From: Lewinellaceae bacterium
GTDB lineage: Bacteria > Bacteroidota > Bacteroidia > Chitinophagales > Saprospiraceae
Assembly: GCA_016708875.1 (NCBI GenBank)
Contig: JADJFA010000001.1
Span: 1 to 64,000, forward strand
DNA length: 64,000 bases
Reading direction: 5' to 3'
In this document: one piece after another, positions 49,967 through 61,622 of the stretch
Layout: each line of letters begins with the position of its first letter
Position numbering within the stretch: the stretch's first letter is position 1
Position numbers and translations under genes: made by a program
The notes under the pieces: generated by a model
What the model was told of the DNA's origin: nothing
Seen by the model: the letters and a program-made list of their open reading frames with translations, nothing else
The model's database searches: none

Positions 49967-49998
49967 TTTATTGTAAAGCAATAAACTTTCTTCTCATC

Positions 49999-50032
49999 AA
50001 AAAGCCGCCCCGAATGCTCGGGCGGCTTTTTT
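49999..50032 (+). terminator. Rho-independent terminator
   Basis: AAAAGCCGCCC-CGAATGCT-CGGGCGGCTTTTTT. The same hairpin and its flank (TT..GGCTTAGTTGT) recur at 50990-51036 on the other side of the next gene. Confidence 0.85.
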
Positions 50033-50056
50033 GTTAGGCTTAGTTGTCACAGGAGG

Positions 50057-50878
50057 CTACTTGATTTCCAAGGGCAGATTTTCAAAACTGCCCGACAAAT
50101 AGGTGTTGCCCTGTGTTTCCGTGCCAATCCCAGCATATTTGATTTGGCCAAAGCTTCCGCTGATGGTGCTTTTTTCAGCGTCATATTTAGTAATAGTCAA
50201 GGTGCCAGCCAATGGGTTGGCAAAGGTTTTTACGATGCCGTTTTCCCGGTAAATAAATGTTGCGCCCGCTTTCCCTGTGGGCACATTGGCTGGGGTAAAA
50301 TTGCCTACTGGAAATGGGCTCACCAACGCCGACGAAATCGGGCTTTTGAGGTAAATATCTATGGCACTTTCTGTGTCCCAGCCAAAGTGGAGGGTAAGGA
50401 CGCCGTTTTGGGATACCGCTGACCAAGGCTCTTCGAAAAACGCCATTCCGGTAATGGAAGCCCCGCCAGACATTGTTTCCATATATTCCCATTCGACGTT
50501 GCAAACGATCAACGCGTAAGTGGCTTTTGAGCCGTCAGTTGCGGTGAGGGTATAGGTGACGGGCTTGGTTGCGTCAATGGTGACCCCGGAAGCTGGTTGA
50601 ATGGTTACGCCATCCGAGACTTCAATATCCGGAGTTAAACGCTCAAAATCATTAAAATCCTTTGTTTCGTAAATGATGATCTGTCGCTTTGCCTCGTTGA
50701 TCACGATGTTTTTGAAAGGAATATAAAAATCGAGAATTTTCTTTTCAATTTCTGCTGGTGGGTTAGGATCAATGATTGGGTCCTTTTTGCAGGAACTGAA
50801 CGCCAAAAAGAGAAGCAAGAAACTGGAAATGAATAAAATGGAGGGCTTGGGGCTGGAATTCTTAAGGTTGAATTTCAT
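50057..50878 (-). CDS. DUF5018-like surface lipoprotein
   Basis: Intact, 273 residues. The signal ends in a lipobox, LLLFLAFSSCKKD. Then PNPPAEIEKKILDFYIP, an Ig/cadherin-like beta sandwich (VSDGVTIQPASGVTIDATKP then VTYTLTATDGSKATYALIV) of the kind seen in DUF5018 lipoproteins, and a C-terminal beta domain (SAIDIYLKSPISSALVSPFP, GTLTITKYDAEKSTISGSFG). Probably lipid-anchored, possibly at the cell surface; ligand unknown. It is bracketed by a repeated terminator sequence. Confidence 0.7.
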   Translation of the reverse strand: MKFNLKNSSPKPSILFISSFLLLFLAFSSCKKDPIIDPNPPAEIEKKILDFYIPFKNIVINEAKRQIIIYETKDFNDFERLTPDIEVSDGVTIQPASGVTIDATKPVTYTLTATDGSKATYALIVCNVEWEYMETMSGGASITGMAFFEEPWSAVSQNGVLTLHFGWDTESAIDIYLKSPISSALVSPFPVGNFTPANVPTGKAGATFIYRENGIVKTFANPLAGTLTITKYDAEKSTISGSFGQIKYAGIGTETQGNTYLSGSFENLPLEIK

Positions 50879-50989
50879 GGCTTTAAAGTGATTGACTGTG
50901 AAAAAATGAGTGATTCACTTTATGTCACAAGCGAAGCAAAAGGTATCAAAACAAAACGATCTTAACATTTAATTTAAAACCAGGAATCA

Positions 50990-51024
50990 AAAAGCCGCCC
51001 CGAATACTCGGAGCGGCTTTTTTT
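50990..51024. terminator. Rho-independent terminator (second copy)
   Basis: AAAAGCCGCCCCGAATACTC with GGAGCGGCTTTTTTT is nearly the same as at 49999-50032, with two changes in the stem top. The two copies and their flanks form a roughly 50-bp direct repeat around the lipoprotein gene. Confidence 0.75.
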
Positions 51025-51039
51025 GTCAGACTTAGTTGT

Positions 51040-51061
51040 GGCACGACTTGGAAGTCGTGCC
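51040..51061. terminator. Hairpin at the 3' end of the giant PKD protein gene
   Basis: GGCACGACTT-GG-AAGTCGTGCC, 10-bp perfect arms ten bases beyond the stop of the minus-strand gene. Confidence 0.5.
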
Positions 51062-51070
51062 ATAACTTAA

Positions 51071-54000
51071 TCATTGCACCAGCGTCACGTCCCCTTTGAA
51101 GAGCAACACACGCCCGTCAATCAGCCGAATTTCGGCATAATAAACGAACACGGCAGGCGTCATCAATTTGTCCCTATGCCTTCCGTTCCAGCCGTGGGCC
51201 GGGTCGTTGGGCTGGAAATTCTGGTCTGTAAATACCATATCGCCCCAGCGGTCAAAGATTTGGAACTTGTCCACCTTTTCAATCTGGTCGCCATCAGCGA
51301 AGATTAAGAACACATCGTTTTTACCATCCTCGTTCCAGGGAGAGAAAGCATTTGGGATATAAATATGCGGATTGTTGTCTACACGAATCAACACCCGGTC
51401 GGTGGATTGGCAGCCATCTGTACTGATGATTGTGACGGTGTACTCGGTCGTTTTAAGCGGTTTGGCCGTCGGATTCAACAGACTTGAAATGGTTGAGTCT
51501 TCAAAAGTCAGCGCATCCTGCGGAGTCCAAACGATGCTTTCAATCAGAGAGATCGGATATCCGGGGGCAAGCACAGCGGTTAGTTGCTGTTCATCGCCCA
51601 ATTCGATTTCAAACTGTGGGTCGGTCGTGATGATCGGGTCTGGTGCCTGCGGCACGACGAGCGGCTGCTGGAACTCACAACCGTTTGCATCCTGAATAAA
51701 CAGGTCATAAGTGCCTGGAGCAATGGCGGCAAAATCTATGCTTGAAGTATAGTTCTGACCACCATTAATGGAGTAGAGGTAAGGGCCAAACCCGCCTTGT
51801 ACCTGTCCAAAAGTAATAAGGCCATCATTGTCTTTGAAACTGGTTTCTCCAATTCAAATCTCGAAGTCTGTAGGCACATTTGTTTCCACAAACACTTGAA
51901 CATTATCGGTTTGTGTACAACCGGTAGTTGTATTGGTAACCAGCAGCGCATAGGTACCAGGCTGATTTACCACAGGATTTGGCGAGTTGGTACCAGAGAC
52001 AAAATTTCCGCCTTGCGTTGTCCAGGTGTACGCGTAAATCGCGCCACTGGAGCCAGAACCTTGCAGCGTTGTCTTATCCACCGCGCAAGTGAGCGTGAAC
52101 GGCGGACCAGCCTCAGCAAATGGCAGCACCGTGTTGTCGCTGACCTGTACCGTTTGTGTCGCCGAGCAGCCATTGGTGGTATTCAGTACACTCAGGGTGT
52201 AACTACCAGAAGTGTTGACTGTGGCCATATTGGTGTTCGTACTGCCTACAATATTGCCGTTCACGGTAGTCCATTCATACATAATGTTCACGCCACCGGC
52301 AGAACCGCCGCCATTGAGCAATACGGTGGGCTGGGTGCAACCAATCACCCCTGGCGAGGCAATCGCTACCACGGGAGGAACGGTATTGGTCGTAACCACC
52401 ACCTGATCCGTATCGGTACAACCGTTATCAGTATTTGTTACCGACAGATTGTAGGTTCCTCCGGCAGTTACAACCGGTGAAAGCCCGTTCGCACCGACCA
52501 GAATATTGCCATTCTGCGTGGTCCATTGATAGAAATAATTGCCGTTGGTGCTTGAGCCCAATCCATCCAATGTCAGGGAGGTGATATCGCAAGTCAGCAA
52601 GCCATCAGCACCGGCGGATGCCGTTGGCGGCAGAATATCCTGCGTTACCGTTACTGTAACGGGCTGGTGCATCCGTTGGTAAGATTAGTTACCAAGAGCG
52701 TGTAGGGCGCTGGTTCATCCACCACCACAGCCAGAGGATTGCTCTGGTTCACAATATTTCCTCCTACGGTACTCCAATCATACTGCATGATGCCGGTGCT
52801 GCTGCCCACTGCATCGAGCGTGATTTGCAGGTCGCTACAAGTAAGTTCATCAGGCTGTGCAATAAGGGATTGCGGATCAACCTGATCGGCGACCACATCC
52901 ACACTCACGACATTCGTACAGCCGTTTTGCAGGCTTGTCGCTTCTAATTCGTAGTAGCCAATCGCGTCAATTACAGGATTCAGCGTATTGGCGCCGCTTA
53001 CGATGTTACCATCGGGGGTGTACCAGTTGTAGATGAATTGTCCCGTTGAAGCATTTGCCCCCAAAAGGTTGAGTGACAATACAGTACAGGTCAAAGTTTG
53101 CTGAGGGCCTGCGTCAATTTGCGGGAGCGCCAGGTCTTCCAGGACAATTACGCTGGAATTTGCGGTGCAAAAGTTCACCAGGTTTTGCACGGTTATTGTG
53201 TAAGTGCCGGGTGCGTCAATGACCGGGTTAAGTGTGTTGGCCCCGCTCAAAATATTTCCGCCGTTTGTGGCGGTCCAGCCTATACTGTAGCCAACTCCAT
53301 TGTTGGTACCCGTGCCGTTAAGCGTTAGTTGGGTAACAGCGCAAGTGAGATTGGGGGCGCTGTTCGCCACGGCTAATGGGACATCGGCGGCCTGTGTTAT
53401 TTGTACCGTAGGCGAGGAGGTACAGCCATTTGCTGTGTTCGTCACCAAGAGGAAATATTCCCCTGCACCATCCACGGTTGGGTTCAGAATATCCGTAGCT
53501 GAAACAAAACTTCCACCAATCGTCGTCCACTGGTAGGTGAAATTTGGACCTACTGGCGCCACGGCTTGCAGTGTGTAAGTCGTTTGTGTACAACTCAACT
53601 GGAACGTCGGGCCACCATTGGCTTGCGGAGATGCAAAATCGGTCGTCACATTCATCGGGTCGGTAGAGGTACAGCCATTGCTGGTGTTTGTCACAATGAG
53701 CACATAAGTACCTCCTCCCGCAACCGTTGGGGTCAGGGTAGTTCCACCCGCAATAATGCCACCCGGATCAACCCAATGGTAGGTAAAGTTCGGGCCGGAT
53801 GAATTGTTGGTGCCACCGATTTGCAATTGCGGGTTGTAGCAATTGAGCAAAACGTCTGGGCCGGCGTCGGCAAGCGGCGCTTGAATATTTTGGGATACAG
53901 AAACGGTTTCTTCCGTTGTGCAGCCATTATCCGTGTTAGTAATAACCAGGGTATAGTTGCCGGGTTGGTTGATAGTGGCATCTACCGATGTTGGATTTGA

Positions 54001-57000
54001 TTGCAGACCCGGTCCTGTCCATTGGTAAGTAAAGTTGGTACCCGTGGAAGAACCTGTTGAACTAACAACGGTTTGTGTAACAAGACAGTTGAGTAGTGCC
54101 GGTTGGGAAAGCGCCACCACTGGGTCGTTATCATCGCAACAATTTCCACCTGATCCACAGCCGTACAACCATTTATCACGTTTGTAACCAAAAGTTGGTA
54201 GATACCCGCTTCATTCACTTGTGGGTTCAAAATATTGGTAGCAGAGACAAAATTTCCACCCGATATGGCAGTCCAACTATAGCCGAACTGTGGGCCAACG
54301 CTGCTGCTGTCTCCAGTTAATACCATAGCAGGTACGGTGCAATTAAGCAGGTTACCTGGGCCAGCCTCGGCTACTGGTGGAACGATATCCTGTTGAACAT
54401 TAATAGTCGTGCTGGAGGTACAATTGTTGGTCGTGTTTGTTACGATCAAGGTGTACTGCCCTGGCGCTCCGGCTATGATTTGTGACGTTCCGTTCCCACT
54501 CACAATGGAGCCTCCCATTGTTCCCCCATTGGTAAGTGATGGTAGGCCCTGTGGTAGCGCCAGTTGCATTGACCGGACTGGTTTGGAACGCGCAGGTAAG
54601 CATTGCTTGTGGGGCTGCAATTGCAATTGGTACGTTGGCATTGACTGGCACGGTGGTGGAGGCCGAGTTGGTGCAACCGTTGGCTGTGTTTGTTACCATC
54701 AAGGTGTAAGTACCCGCCGCAACAATGGTTGGTGTCAGGGTATTATCGCCTGCCCCAATGCCACTTCCTGATGCAGAAGTCCATTGATAGGAATAAGTCG
54801 GCCCTGTGCTGGTACCGGCGCCATTCAGTAGTATGGTTGGCGTGGTACAATTGATCTCACCACCTGGAGCCACGTTCACCGTTGGTGGGGTTATGTTCTG
54901 TGGAATGTTCACAGAAGCCGTGTTGCTACAGCCGTTTGAACTGTTGAAAACCACCAAATTGTAGGTTCCGGGTTGGTTGATAGTCGGCATGGGCGTGTTT
55001 CCGCCACCAGAAATATTTCCCGGAGCGGCCGTCCAGGCGTAGGTCAAACTTGAATCAATGAGCGCGAGCGGATCTCCAATTGTAAGCGAGGTAGTGGTGC
55101 ATGTAAGCGTTGCTGGAGGGCCGGCATTTGCCGCAGGTGGCAAGTTGTCAGCCACCACCACGATAGATGCCTGGGACGTACACATACTCGTTGGATTCGT
55201 AATGACGATAGAGTAGATGCCTGGCGCATTTACAATTGGCGACAACGTATTGGTCCCGGATACGAAATTGCCATTGGTGGTTGACCACACATAAGTATCT
55301 GTTGGCACCATTTGCGAGCCGAGTGCGCTTACCGTTGCCTGCAGGGTGATACAGGTAATAGTATTGCTCGCGGTGGCCACAGCAATGGGCGCAGAAAAAT
55401 TCTGGTTGACCGTAACAGTTTGGCTGCTGGTGCAACCATTGGACGGATTCATTACGGTGAGGGTGTATTCCCCTGCTTCGCTCACCACCGGAGTGGGGGT
55501 GGTTTGTCCCGAAACGATTAAGCCATTAGAGGTAGTCCATTGATAGCTTATACCCGCTGGGCTGGAAGCCGAACCATCGAGTGTAACCAGGCTAACGGTG
55601 CAGGTGATAAGGCCTGGCGCAGCCACGGAGGCAGCAGGGGGCGCTAGGTTGTTGTCAACAACCGCCAAATCGGTAGAAGTACAACCATTTTGGGTGTTAG
55701 TCACCAAAAGTGTGTAAGTACCTATAGCTGAAACGATTGGATTAAGGGTCGTTGAACCGCCAAGAATAATTCCGCCCGGAGAAGCCGTCCAGAGATACGT
55801 AAAATTGCCTCCAGTACTTGAACCTGAGCCATCAAGCGACACATTGGTGGCTGCACAAGTAAGCGTTGCGTTAGGTCCTGCTGAAGCGGTAGGCGGGGTG
55901 TTATTGGCATCCACAACAGAACTTGCCGACGAGGTACATCCATTGGTGAGGTTCTGCACGGTGAGGATGTAAGTGCCCGATTGGTTTACTATTGGATTTA
56001 GGGTGGTGCTTCCACTGACAATATTTCCTGGGCTGGCAACCCAGTTGTAGCTGAAGTTTGGGCCACTGCTGGAGCCTGTCCCGTCTAAAGTCACGTTTGG
56101 CAAGCTGCACGTTATGCTGTTTGGTGGCGAAGTCGAGGCAGTTGGAGCCGCAAAATCACTGGGCACTACCGCTGTTGCTGTCATAGAACAGTTGTTGCCG
56201 TCGGTAATGGTCACAGTATAAGTGCCCGCTGCAAGATTCTGTGGATCCTGAACAGTGGCGGCGTTGCTCCAGAGATAGCCGTAATTGGGTGTTCCGCCAG
56301 TTACATTTAGGTTGATATTGCCCCCATTGGCGTTGAAACAGTTTACTCCTTGTATGCTTACGATACTTGGGGCAAGTGCAGGTGGAGAGCTGACCGTAAA
56401 TGCTTGCTCATCCATACATCCGAAGCCATCCGTCACAGTTACAAGGTAAGGGCCTGGCTGGAGGCCTGTAGGGTCAGGAAGATTTCCAATAGGTGTGGGA
56501 CCTTGCCATGCATAATTGTACGGGCCTTGTCCCCCTATCACGGTGGTGTTGATCGAGCCCGTAGGTGCACCTGCACAGGGCACATTGGAGGCTACCCCGG
56601 TTATGTCAAGATTTGAAAGTGCTACAAGAACGCTGCCCAAGCCCAGGCCCGGGCAACCGGCGCCATCTATCACACTGCCGATTTGATAAGAACCCGCCTC
56701 CGTTACTTCCAGCAAATAAGGGTTGTCTGTTATGTCAGTGATCGTCCCCCAATAGTTGCTGTTAAAATTGTAGTTCAGCTCAAATGGCCCATTTCCAATA
56801 AAAGTGATGGGTAAAAACACGGATTGGCCTGGACATATTTGTGGCCCAGGGCCTAAGATTTGGGCTATAGCTTGTGCGTTGATATTCACACGTGCTCTTG
56901 CGGTACTTGTTTTCCCGCAAGCATCTGTTATTGTGACTGTATAAGTGGTGGGCGAGGTAACGAATGGCGAGATGGTGGGGTCTGTTCCACCAGTATTCCA

Positions 57001-58608
57001 TTGATAACTGTATGGTTCTACTCCACCTTCAACCATAACACCGACGGTGGCAACACCCGGGCCACAAATGATTACCGTATCAGCGACTGGCATCAGGGGG
57101 GTGTAATCCAAAATCGTCAGGGTTTCCTGCGGATTTAGGCATGAACAAGGATTGTTCAAAGTTAGTACGACCGTTTCTGCGCCTTCCGGGAGCAAGTCGT
57201 TGATAATATTGACAGGCACTGTAATTTGGTCAGTCCCTGATGGGAGCGTATAGCTGGAAGATATTGGGCCAAAGTCGGCGCCATTTGTAGCTGTGCCTGT
57301 GATGGTAAAATTAACAGTCAATGGGAGGTTCGGATTAGACCCAACCCGGTCAATGAGCAATTCTACCGTACCGCAACCTTCTGTTACTTCGTCAACATCT
57401 GTTTGGCCATTCACAAGCCAATCAATGGAAGCATTGCCTCCACCGTCAAAAGAACCGCCTTTCAGGAACACTGCCGAGTCCCACACTCCATCGCCCACGT
57501 CGGCGATTTTCAGTTTAATATGGTAGGTAGAACAGGGTATTACATTCGCTACTGCGATCATTTTACGGGTAAGGCCGTCGTACTGCAATTCTTGTGGTAT
57601 CTGACCTGTAGCGGGCGGAATCGTGCCACAGTTATTGCCTGAAGCTGGGGTATTATGCAGATAAAAACCTGAATTGGCAAGGTGATTGATGGTGTTGATG
57701 GTGATAGGGGTGTTGGTCGAGGGCACTACTGCCAGGTTTTGGGTGCCTGAGATGCCTGGTCCAGAAATGAAGAATCCGAAAACATCGTTGAATTGTGTAT
57801 TCACATATTCGCAGTATTCTTCAGATGCAAATACATACTCAAATGTGAGTGGAGATTGGGTCGGTGTGAAGTCAAATTCGATGCTTGCCAAATCAAACAG
57901 TGCACCATTTGTAAGCGATTGCAAATCACCGTCAGACGAACCGATACCATAGCCTGCGCTTGCTCCGTCTGAGTCATTAGGGCCAGGGGCAATGCCGATG
58001 CCGCCAGTAGCCATAATAACCCCTGAGTTAAAACCCACATTGGTGAGGCCATTGCTGAATTGACCAATCTGGTCACCTTGTCCATCGTATGTCACGCCAG
58101 TCACATCAAAACAGTTGCCTCCAATGAACACTTCTTTAACAAGATCTTCGGCATTTCCTCCGCTCACTTCGAGCACGGCTTCTGGCATCCCTGTTAGGAA
58201 TTTTTTCTTTTCCCCCACATGGATCATGCTTATATAGTGTCGGGGCGGGTTGGCTGGATCCCAGGTACATGGATATTGGAGCAGGAACTCCATTACGCTA
58301 GCCGAAGCTACAAATTTCAACAGGTGTATGGTCGGGTTGTAACTGATTACCTGCGTGTTTGGACTTAGCACCGACACATCGGGCATACATTGGGCGAGGC
58401 AAGCCTCTCCTCCCGGCACCAACAAGCCGTACGTCTCTCCTGGCAACAGGTTCTGAAAAACAAGGGTTTGTTGGGCTGATTCAGCTGTTATGACGTGACG
58501 TTTTTGTCGCGCATCAAGGGCCGATGTTGACTGCTGCGCTACAAGTTGGGTACAAGCAGCTGCCACCAGAAAACAACAATAGACGGAACGGGATGTAAAA
58601 AGGCTCAT
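51071..58608 (-). CDS. Giant PKD-repeat surface protein with choice-of-anchor L and T9SS type B domains (several frameshifts)
   Basis: Signal peptide MSLFTSRSVYCCFLVAAACT then QLVAQ. Residues 140-390 are a choice-of-anchor L domain (VGFNSGVIMATGGIGIAPGP, SPLTFEYVFASEEYCEYVNT). A Calx-beta-like domain follows (VNFTITGTATNGADFGPISS), then SprB-type modules (GGVEPYSYQWNTGGTDPTI), and about 17 PKD-like repeats of 70-80 residues with LTC....L.GSGSS and TNGCTST motifs. The end is a type B sorting domain (PNAFSPWNEDGKNDVFLIF, QIFDRWGDMVF, GWNGRHRDKLMTPAVFVYYA). Frame changes occur near 54520, 54170-54000, 52670, 51850 and 51660. About 2500 residues; predicted surface adhesin or gliding-related filament. 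Confidence 0.82.
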
Positions 58609-59280
58609 GGACTAACAGGTTTTGATTGCGTGATAATTGTGTATGGTCAAAGAAAATTGCTTCTATAAAGACAAATGCAAAATCTGGCACACCAGATTCA
58701 AACAGCCTTAAAAACGCTGCACACAAAAATTCATAATGTTTGTAAAGCGGAACGCTAAACCTACCTCACAACCTAACTTACCCCTACTCAGGGGCAGATC
58801 AAGATTGTTTTGCAAGCAGTCAGAGACAGGATTTTTTACGGGAGCACGAAATTTACCAAAATGCAGAACTTGGGAAAGAGATGTTCGCACGGTGACAGGA
58901 CTTTTGTGTATAGTGTTCGCCTCTGATCAGGCGCTCGCTCCAAAGAAACTGTTGAAAATCGGTTCAAAAGCAGTTTCTTGTACATTCTAATATGAAAACC
59001 ACCGCAATGATAGCGAGATTATTTCTGGCATTTTCTGCTTTGCAGAAAAAATTTGATTGTTAAATTTTGATTTTAAACCCGCTTGAGTCCGAAACAGATT
59101 TTTTCTTTTTTATTTGTTTGGAAATCGCACAAAACCACCCACTCATTCCAAACATAATTTTTTGAACAATAATTTTTTTCACTTAAAAACCGTTTTGCGT
59201 CGCGACCTCAAAAGCTCTGTGTAAATTTGTGCCGCACTTTTTGGCAGCTTCTTTGGCTTACAAAAACCCGCCCATGGACA
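58609..59280. other. Intergenic region without recognised gene
   Basis: About 670 bases between divergent genes. It becomes AT-rich towards 59180 (runs such as TAATTTTTTGAACAATAATT), which suggests promoters for one or both genes, but I see no unambiguous box, hairpin or reading frame. Short frames here have no family resemblance. Confidence 0.5.
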
Positions 59281-60231
59281 GTGACCCGATATTATACACG
59301 AGAAAAACGCCGCTTGGTCGAGCTGACCGAGCCAGATCCTGGCTGCTGGGTACACCTGGCCCCTCCCTTCGCGCCCGATGAGCTCGATGAGTTCGCCCGT
59401 CGCTTCGATTTCGACCCTGCTTTTCTGACCGACTCCCTCGACCTCGACGAACGCGCCCGCTACGAGCGCGACGGCGATGTGCGCTTTGTGCTGATCAATA
59501 CCCCAGTCAAAAATAAAAACGCCTCTACTGAAAACGAGGCCTATTTTATCACCGTCCCTATCGGTGTGCTGCTGACCATCGAACACGTCGTTACCATCTC
59601 TGCTTTCGAGACCCCTGTGCTCGAAAAATTTCTCGAAAACAACGTGCGCGATTTCAATCCCGCTGATGAAAAACGCTTCGTGCTCCAACTGCTCGAACAA
59701 AACGTATATCATTTCCTTTCCTGCCTCAAAACCCTCAACCTGCGCCGCAACCGCATCGAAAAAGAACTGATGAACAGCAGCCGGAATGCCGAGTTGCGCC
59801 AACTGCTTTCCATCGAAAAAAGTCTCGTGTATTTTGTCAACTCGCTGAGTGCCAACGAACTGCTCAAGATGAAAATGAAGCGCACAGATTTCCTGCACAT
59901 CAATGGCGATGAGGACCTGACAGATCTTTTTGAAGACATCATCATTGACAACTCACAGGCGCTTTCCATGGCCAACGTGTATACCAACATCTTGAACGGA
60001 ACCATGGACGCCTACTCGAGCATCATCTCCAACAACCTGAACCAGGTAATCCACCGCCTCACCATCATCACGGTGGTGCTCATGGTGCCGACGTTGATCT
60101 CTTCATTTTTGGGTATGAACATCCCGAACGGAATACCGGAACACCCCTGGGCTTTTTATGCCACGATTGTAGCGGCGGGACTTATTACAGGGGGGCTGTA
60201 CTGGGTGATGAAGCGGCGGAAGATGTTGTGA
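59281..60231 (+). CDS. Second CorA-family divalent cation transporter
   Basis: Intact. I chose the GTG at 59281 (TRYYTREKRRLVELTEPDPG) as start because family members begin near this YYT motif; upstream codons to 59227 are open but low in likeness. Features: GCWVHLAPPFAPDELDEFAR, SLDLDERARYERDGDVRFVL, then the pore helices and LGMNIPNGIP, a GMN motif without the usual following NFxxMPEL, and a basic tail (MKRRKML). 316 residues, a subgroup distinct from the CorA at 45292. It probably moves Mg2+ or another divalent ion. Confidence 0.87.
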   Translation: MTRYYTREKRRLVELTEPDPGCWVHLAPPFAPDELDEFARRFDFDPAFLTDSLDLDERARYERDGDVRFVLINTPVKNKNASTENEAYFITVPIGVLLTIEHVVTISAFETPVLEKFLENNVRDFNPADEKRFVLQLLEQNVYHFLSCLKTLNLRRNRIEKELMNSSRNAELRQLLSIEKSLVYFVNSLSANELLKMKMKRTDFLHINGDEDLTDLFEDIIIDNSQALSMANVYTNILNGTMDAYSSIISNNLNQVIHRLTIITVVLMVPTLISSFLGMNIPNGIPEHPWAFYATIVAAGLITGGLYWVMKRRKML

Positions 60232-60265
60232 AATATTAATTGAAACACATAAGCACAAATTGATT

Positions 60266-60338
60266 AAAACACATAGGCACAATAGGACACATAGTTGTGA
60301 TTTTCAACACTATGTGTCCTATTGTGCCTATGTGTTTT
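60266..60338. terminator. Perfect 29-bp-arm inverted repeat
   Basis: AAAACACATAGGCACAATAG with GACACATAG (60266-60294) is complementary to 60310-60338, around TTGTGATTTTCAACA. A degenerate direct copy of the left arm (AAACACATAAGCACAAATTG) precedes it. Confidence 0.8.
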
Positions 60339-60399
60339 ATTTAATATTTTTGTGTTCCTTTGCTTTTTCTGTCAGTTTATTAACCTATTTTCTTTGAAA

Positions 60400-60768
60400 A
60401 TGAAAAGATTAGCGCTCTTTTCCGTGCTCGTTTCTTTCCTTTTTTGCTATATGGAATGGGGCAGCGATCAATCTTCCTTCGTTTATGAAGTAGCCTATTT
60501 GGTCCTGTTCAAACAGGGTGATGTGCAAAACACCTTTACCCATCCATTGATCCTGTTGCCGTTTGTCGGCGAGTTGATCTTGCTTTTTTTGGTGTTTCAA
60601 AAAGACCCCAGCAAGCGTTGGGCGTTCATTGGCATGGCATTGCCGGGGGTTTTGGCTTTGTTTATTTTATTGGTAGGAGTGTTGAGCCAAAATATCAAGA
60701 TTATAGCCTCTACAATGCCGTTTTTGTTGTCGGCGGGCTGGGTTTGGTGGGTTTTTAGGCGTAATTGA
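60400..60768 (+). CDS. Small membrane protein, four predicted helices
   Basis: Intact, 122 residues from MKRLALFSVLVSFLFCYMEW; the longer open frame upstream crosses the inverted repeat and is unlikely. Helices are at about 4-20, 46-68 (LILLPFVGELILLFLVF), 76-94 (WAFIGMALPGVLALFILLV) and 100-118 (IASTMPFLLSAGWVWWVF). Conserved-looking WGSDQSSF after the first helix faces the periplasm if the N-terminus is inside. I recognise no function. Confidence 0.65.
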   Translation: MKRLALFSVLVSFLFCYMEWGSDQSSFVYEVAYLVLFKQGDVQNTFTHPLILLPFVGELILLFLVFQKDPSKRWAFIGMALPGVLALFILLVGVLSQNIKIIASTMPFLLSAGWVWWVFRRN

Positions 60769-60790
60769 GTGGACAGGCTCACTCCACCAA

Positions 60791-61004
60791 CATGGATCAT
60801 CCCGAATTTTGAGATTTCTCTGATTTTGTTTGATTGACGATTGATGAGTACATGATTGTTGATTTTTGATGTAAATGGACGATGTAATTATTGACGATGG
60901 CGGCACATCGGCCATTATCAATCCACCATTCCATCAAAAATCAACAATCATGTACTCATCAATCGTCAGTCAAAACCAATTGGATCAAAATCGGGATGAT
61001 CCAT
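60791..61004. repeat. Long inverted repeat with 37-bp perfect inner arms
   Basis: TGACGATTGATGAGTACATG with ATTGTTGATTTTTGATG (60835-60871) is the exact complement of 60932-60968. Outside, CATGGATCATCCCGA faces TCGGGATGATCCATG with a less conserved stretch between. The whole hairpin spans about 214 bases and fills the gap between convergent genes (60769-61088). Confidence 0.8.
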
Positions 61005-61088
61005 GTTCAAAAATTACATTTATTTCGAGCGTGGGGCATCCCCATTCGGGCAGAAATTGTTCTCATCGATTAGTCTGCCAGAATGCGT

Positions 61089-61622
61089 TTATTCCTTTTT
61101 ACCCCTGCTAATGAACGCAGCTACACCAAAGTTCAAACCGATATGGTTGAGGCCAAGCTCATACTCCGGGTATTGGAGACGCTCATAGCCTAAGATTGCT
61201 TCGATGGCTACATTGTCGTTCAGGAAAAAATCGGCGCCTATTCCTAAACCAAATATCCACGCTGTACTTTCATCAAAAAAATCGGTATCTCCGATCTGAA
61301 AGCCAAACTTCCCCTGACCGAAAAAACGGGATTTGCCACCTTCATTGAGATAATAACGAGCAAAGGGAGAAAGCCCGAACGAAGTGCTGCTTTCTCCATC
61401 GCTGGCAACCACAATAAAGTCGAGGCTGCTACCCAAAGCAAAGCGATCCGTAAGAAAAAAGCCTGCATTAGGAGAGAGGTTAACATAAGTAATGCCCTCG
61501 CCATCTTCGCTAATTCTGTTGAAGCCAACTGTGCCACCGAGTAGCACGGTCCCTTTTTGGATTTGAGCGGAGAGGTTAGTGGCGAAAACCAAAAGGATGA
61601 GTAATAGGAAAAAGTGTTTCAT
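61089..61622 (-). CDS. Outer-membrane beta-barrel protein
   Basis: Intact, 177 residues. Signal peptide MKHFFLLLILLVFATNLSAQ. The mature part alternates strands typical of a small eight-stranded barrel: GTVLLGGTVGFNRISED, VNLSPNAGFFLTDRFALGSS, TSFGLSPFARYYLNE, SRFFGQGKFGFQIGDT, WIFGLGIGADFFLNDNVAIE, GLNFGVAAFISR. It fits the OmpW/outer-membrane-beta-barrel class. Likely porin-like or structural; ligand not readable. Confidence 0.85.
   Translation of the reverse strand: MKHFFLLLILLVFATNLSAQIQKGTVLLGGTVGFNRISEDGEGITYVNLSPNAGFFLTDRFALGSSLDFIVVASDGESSTSFGLSPFARYYLNEGGKSRFFGQGKFGFQIGDTDFFDESTAWIFGLGIGADFFLNDNVAIEAILGYERLQYPEYELGLNHIGLNFGVAAFISRGKKE

Noticed and set aside
59179..59898. Minus-strand frame of 239 residues
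   Set aside because: Antisense shadow of the second CorA gene, which has clear motifs.
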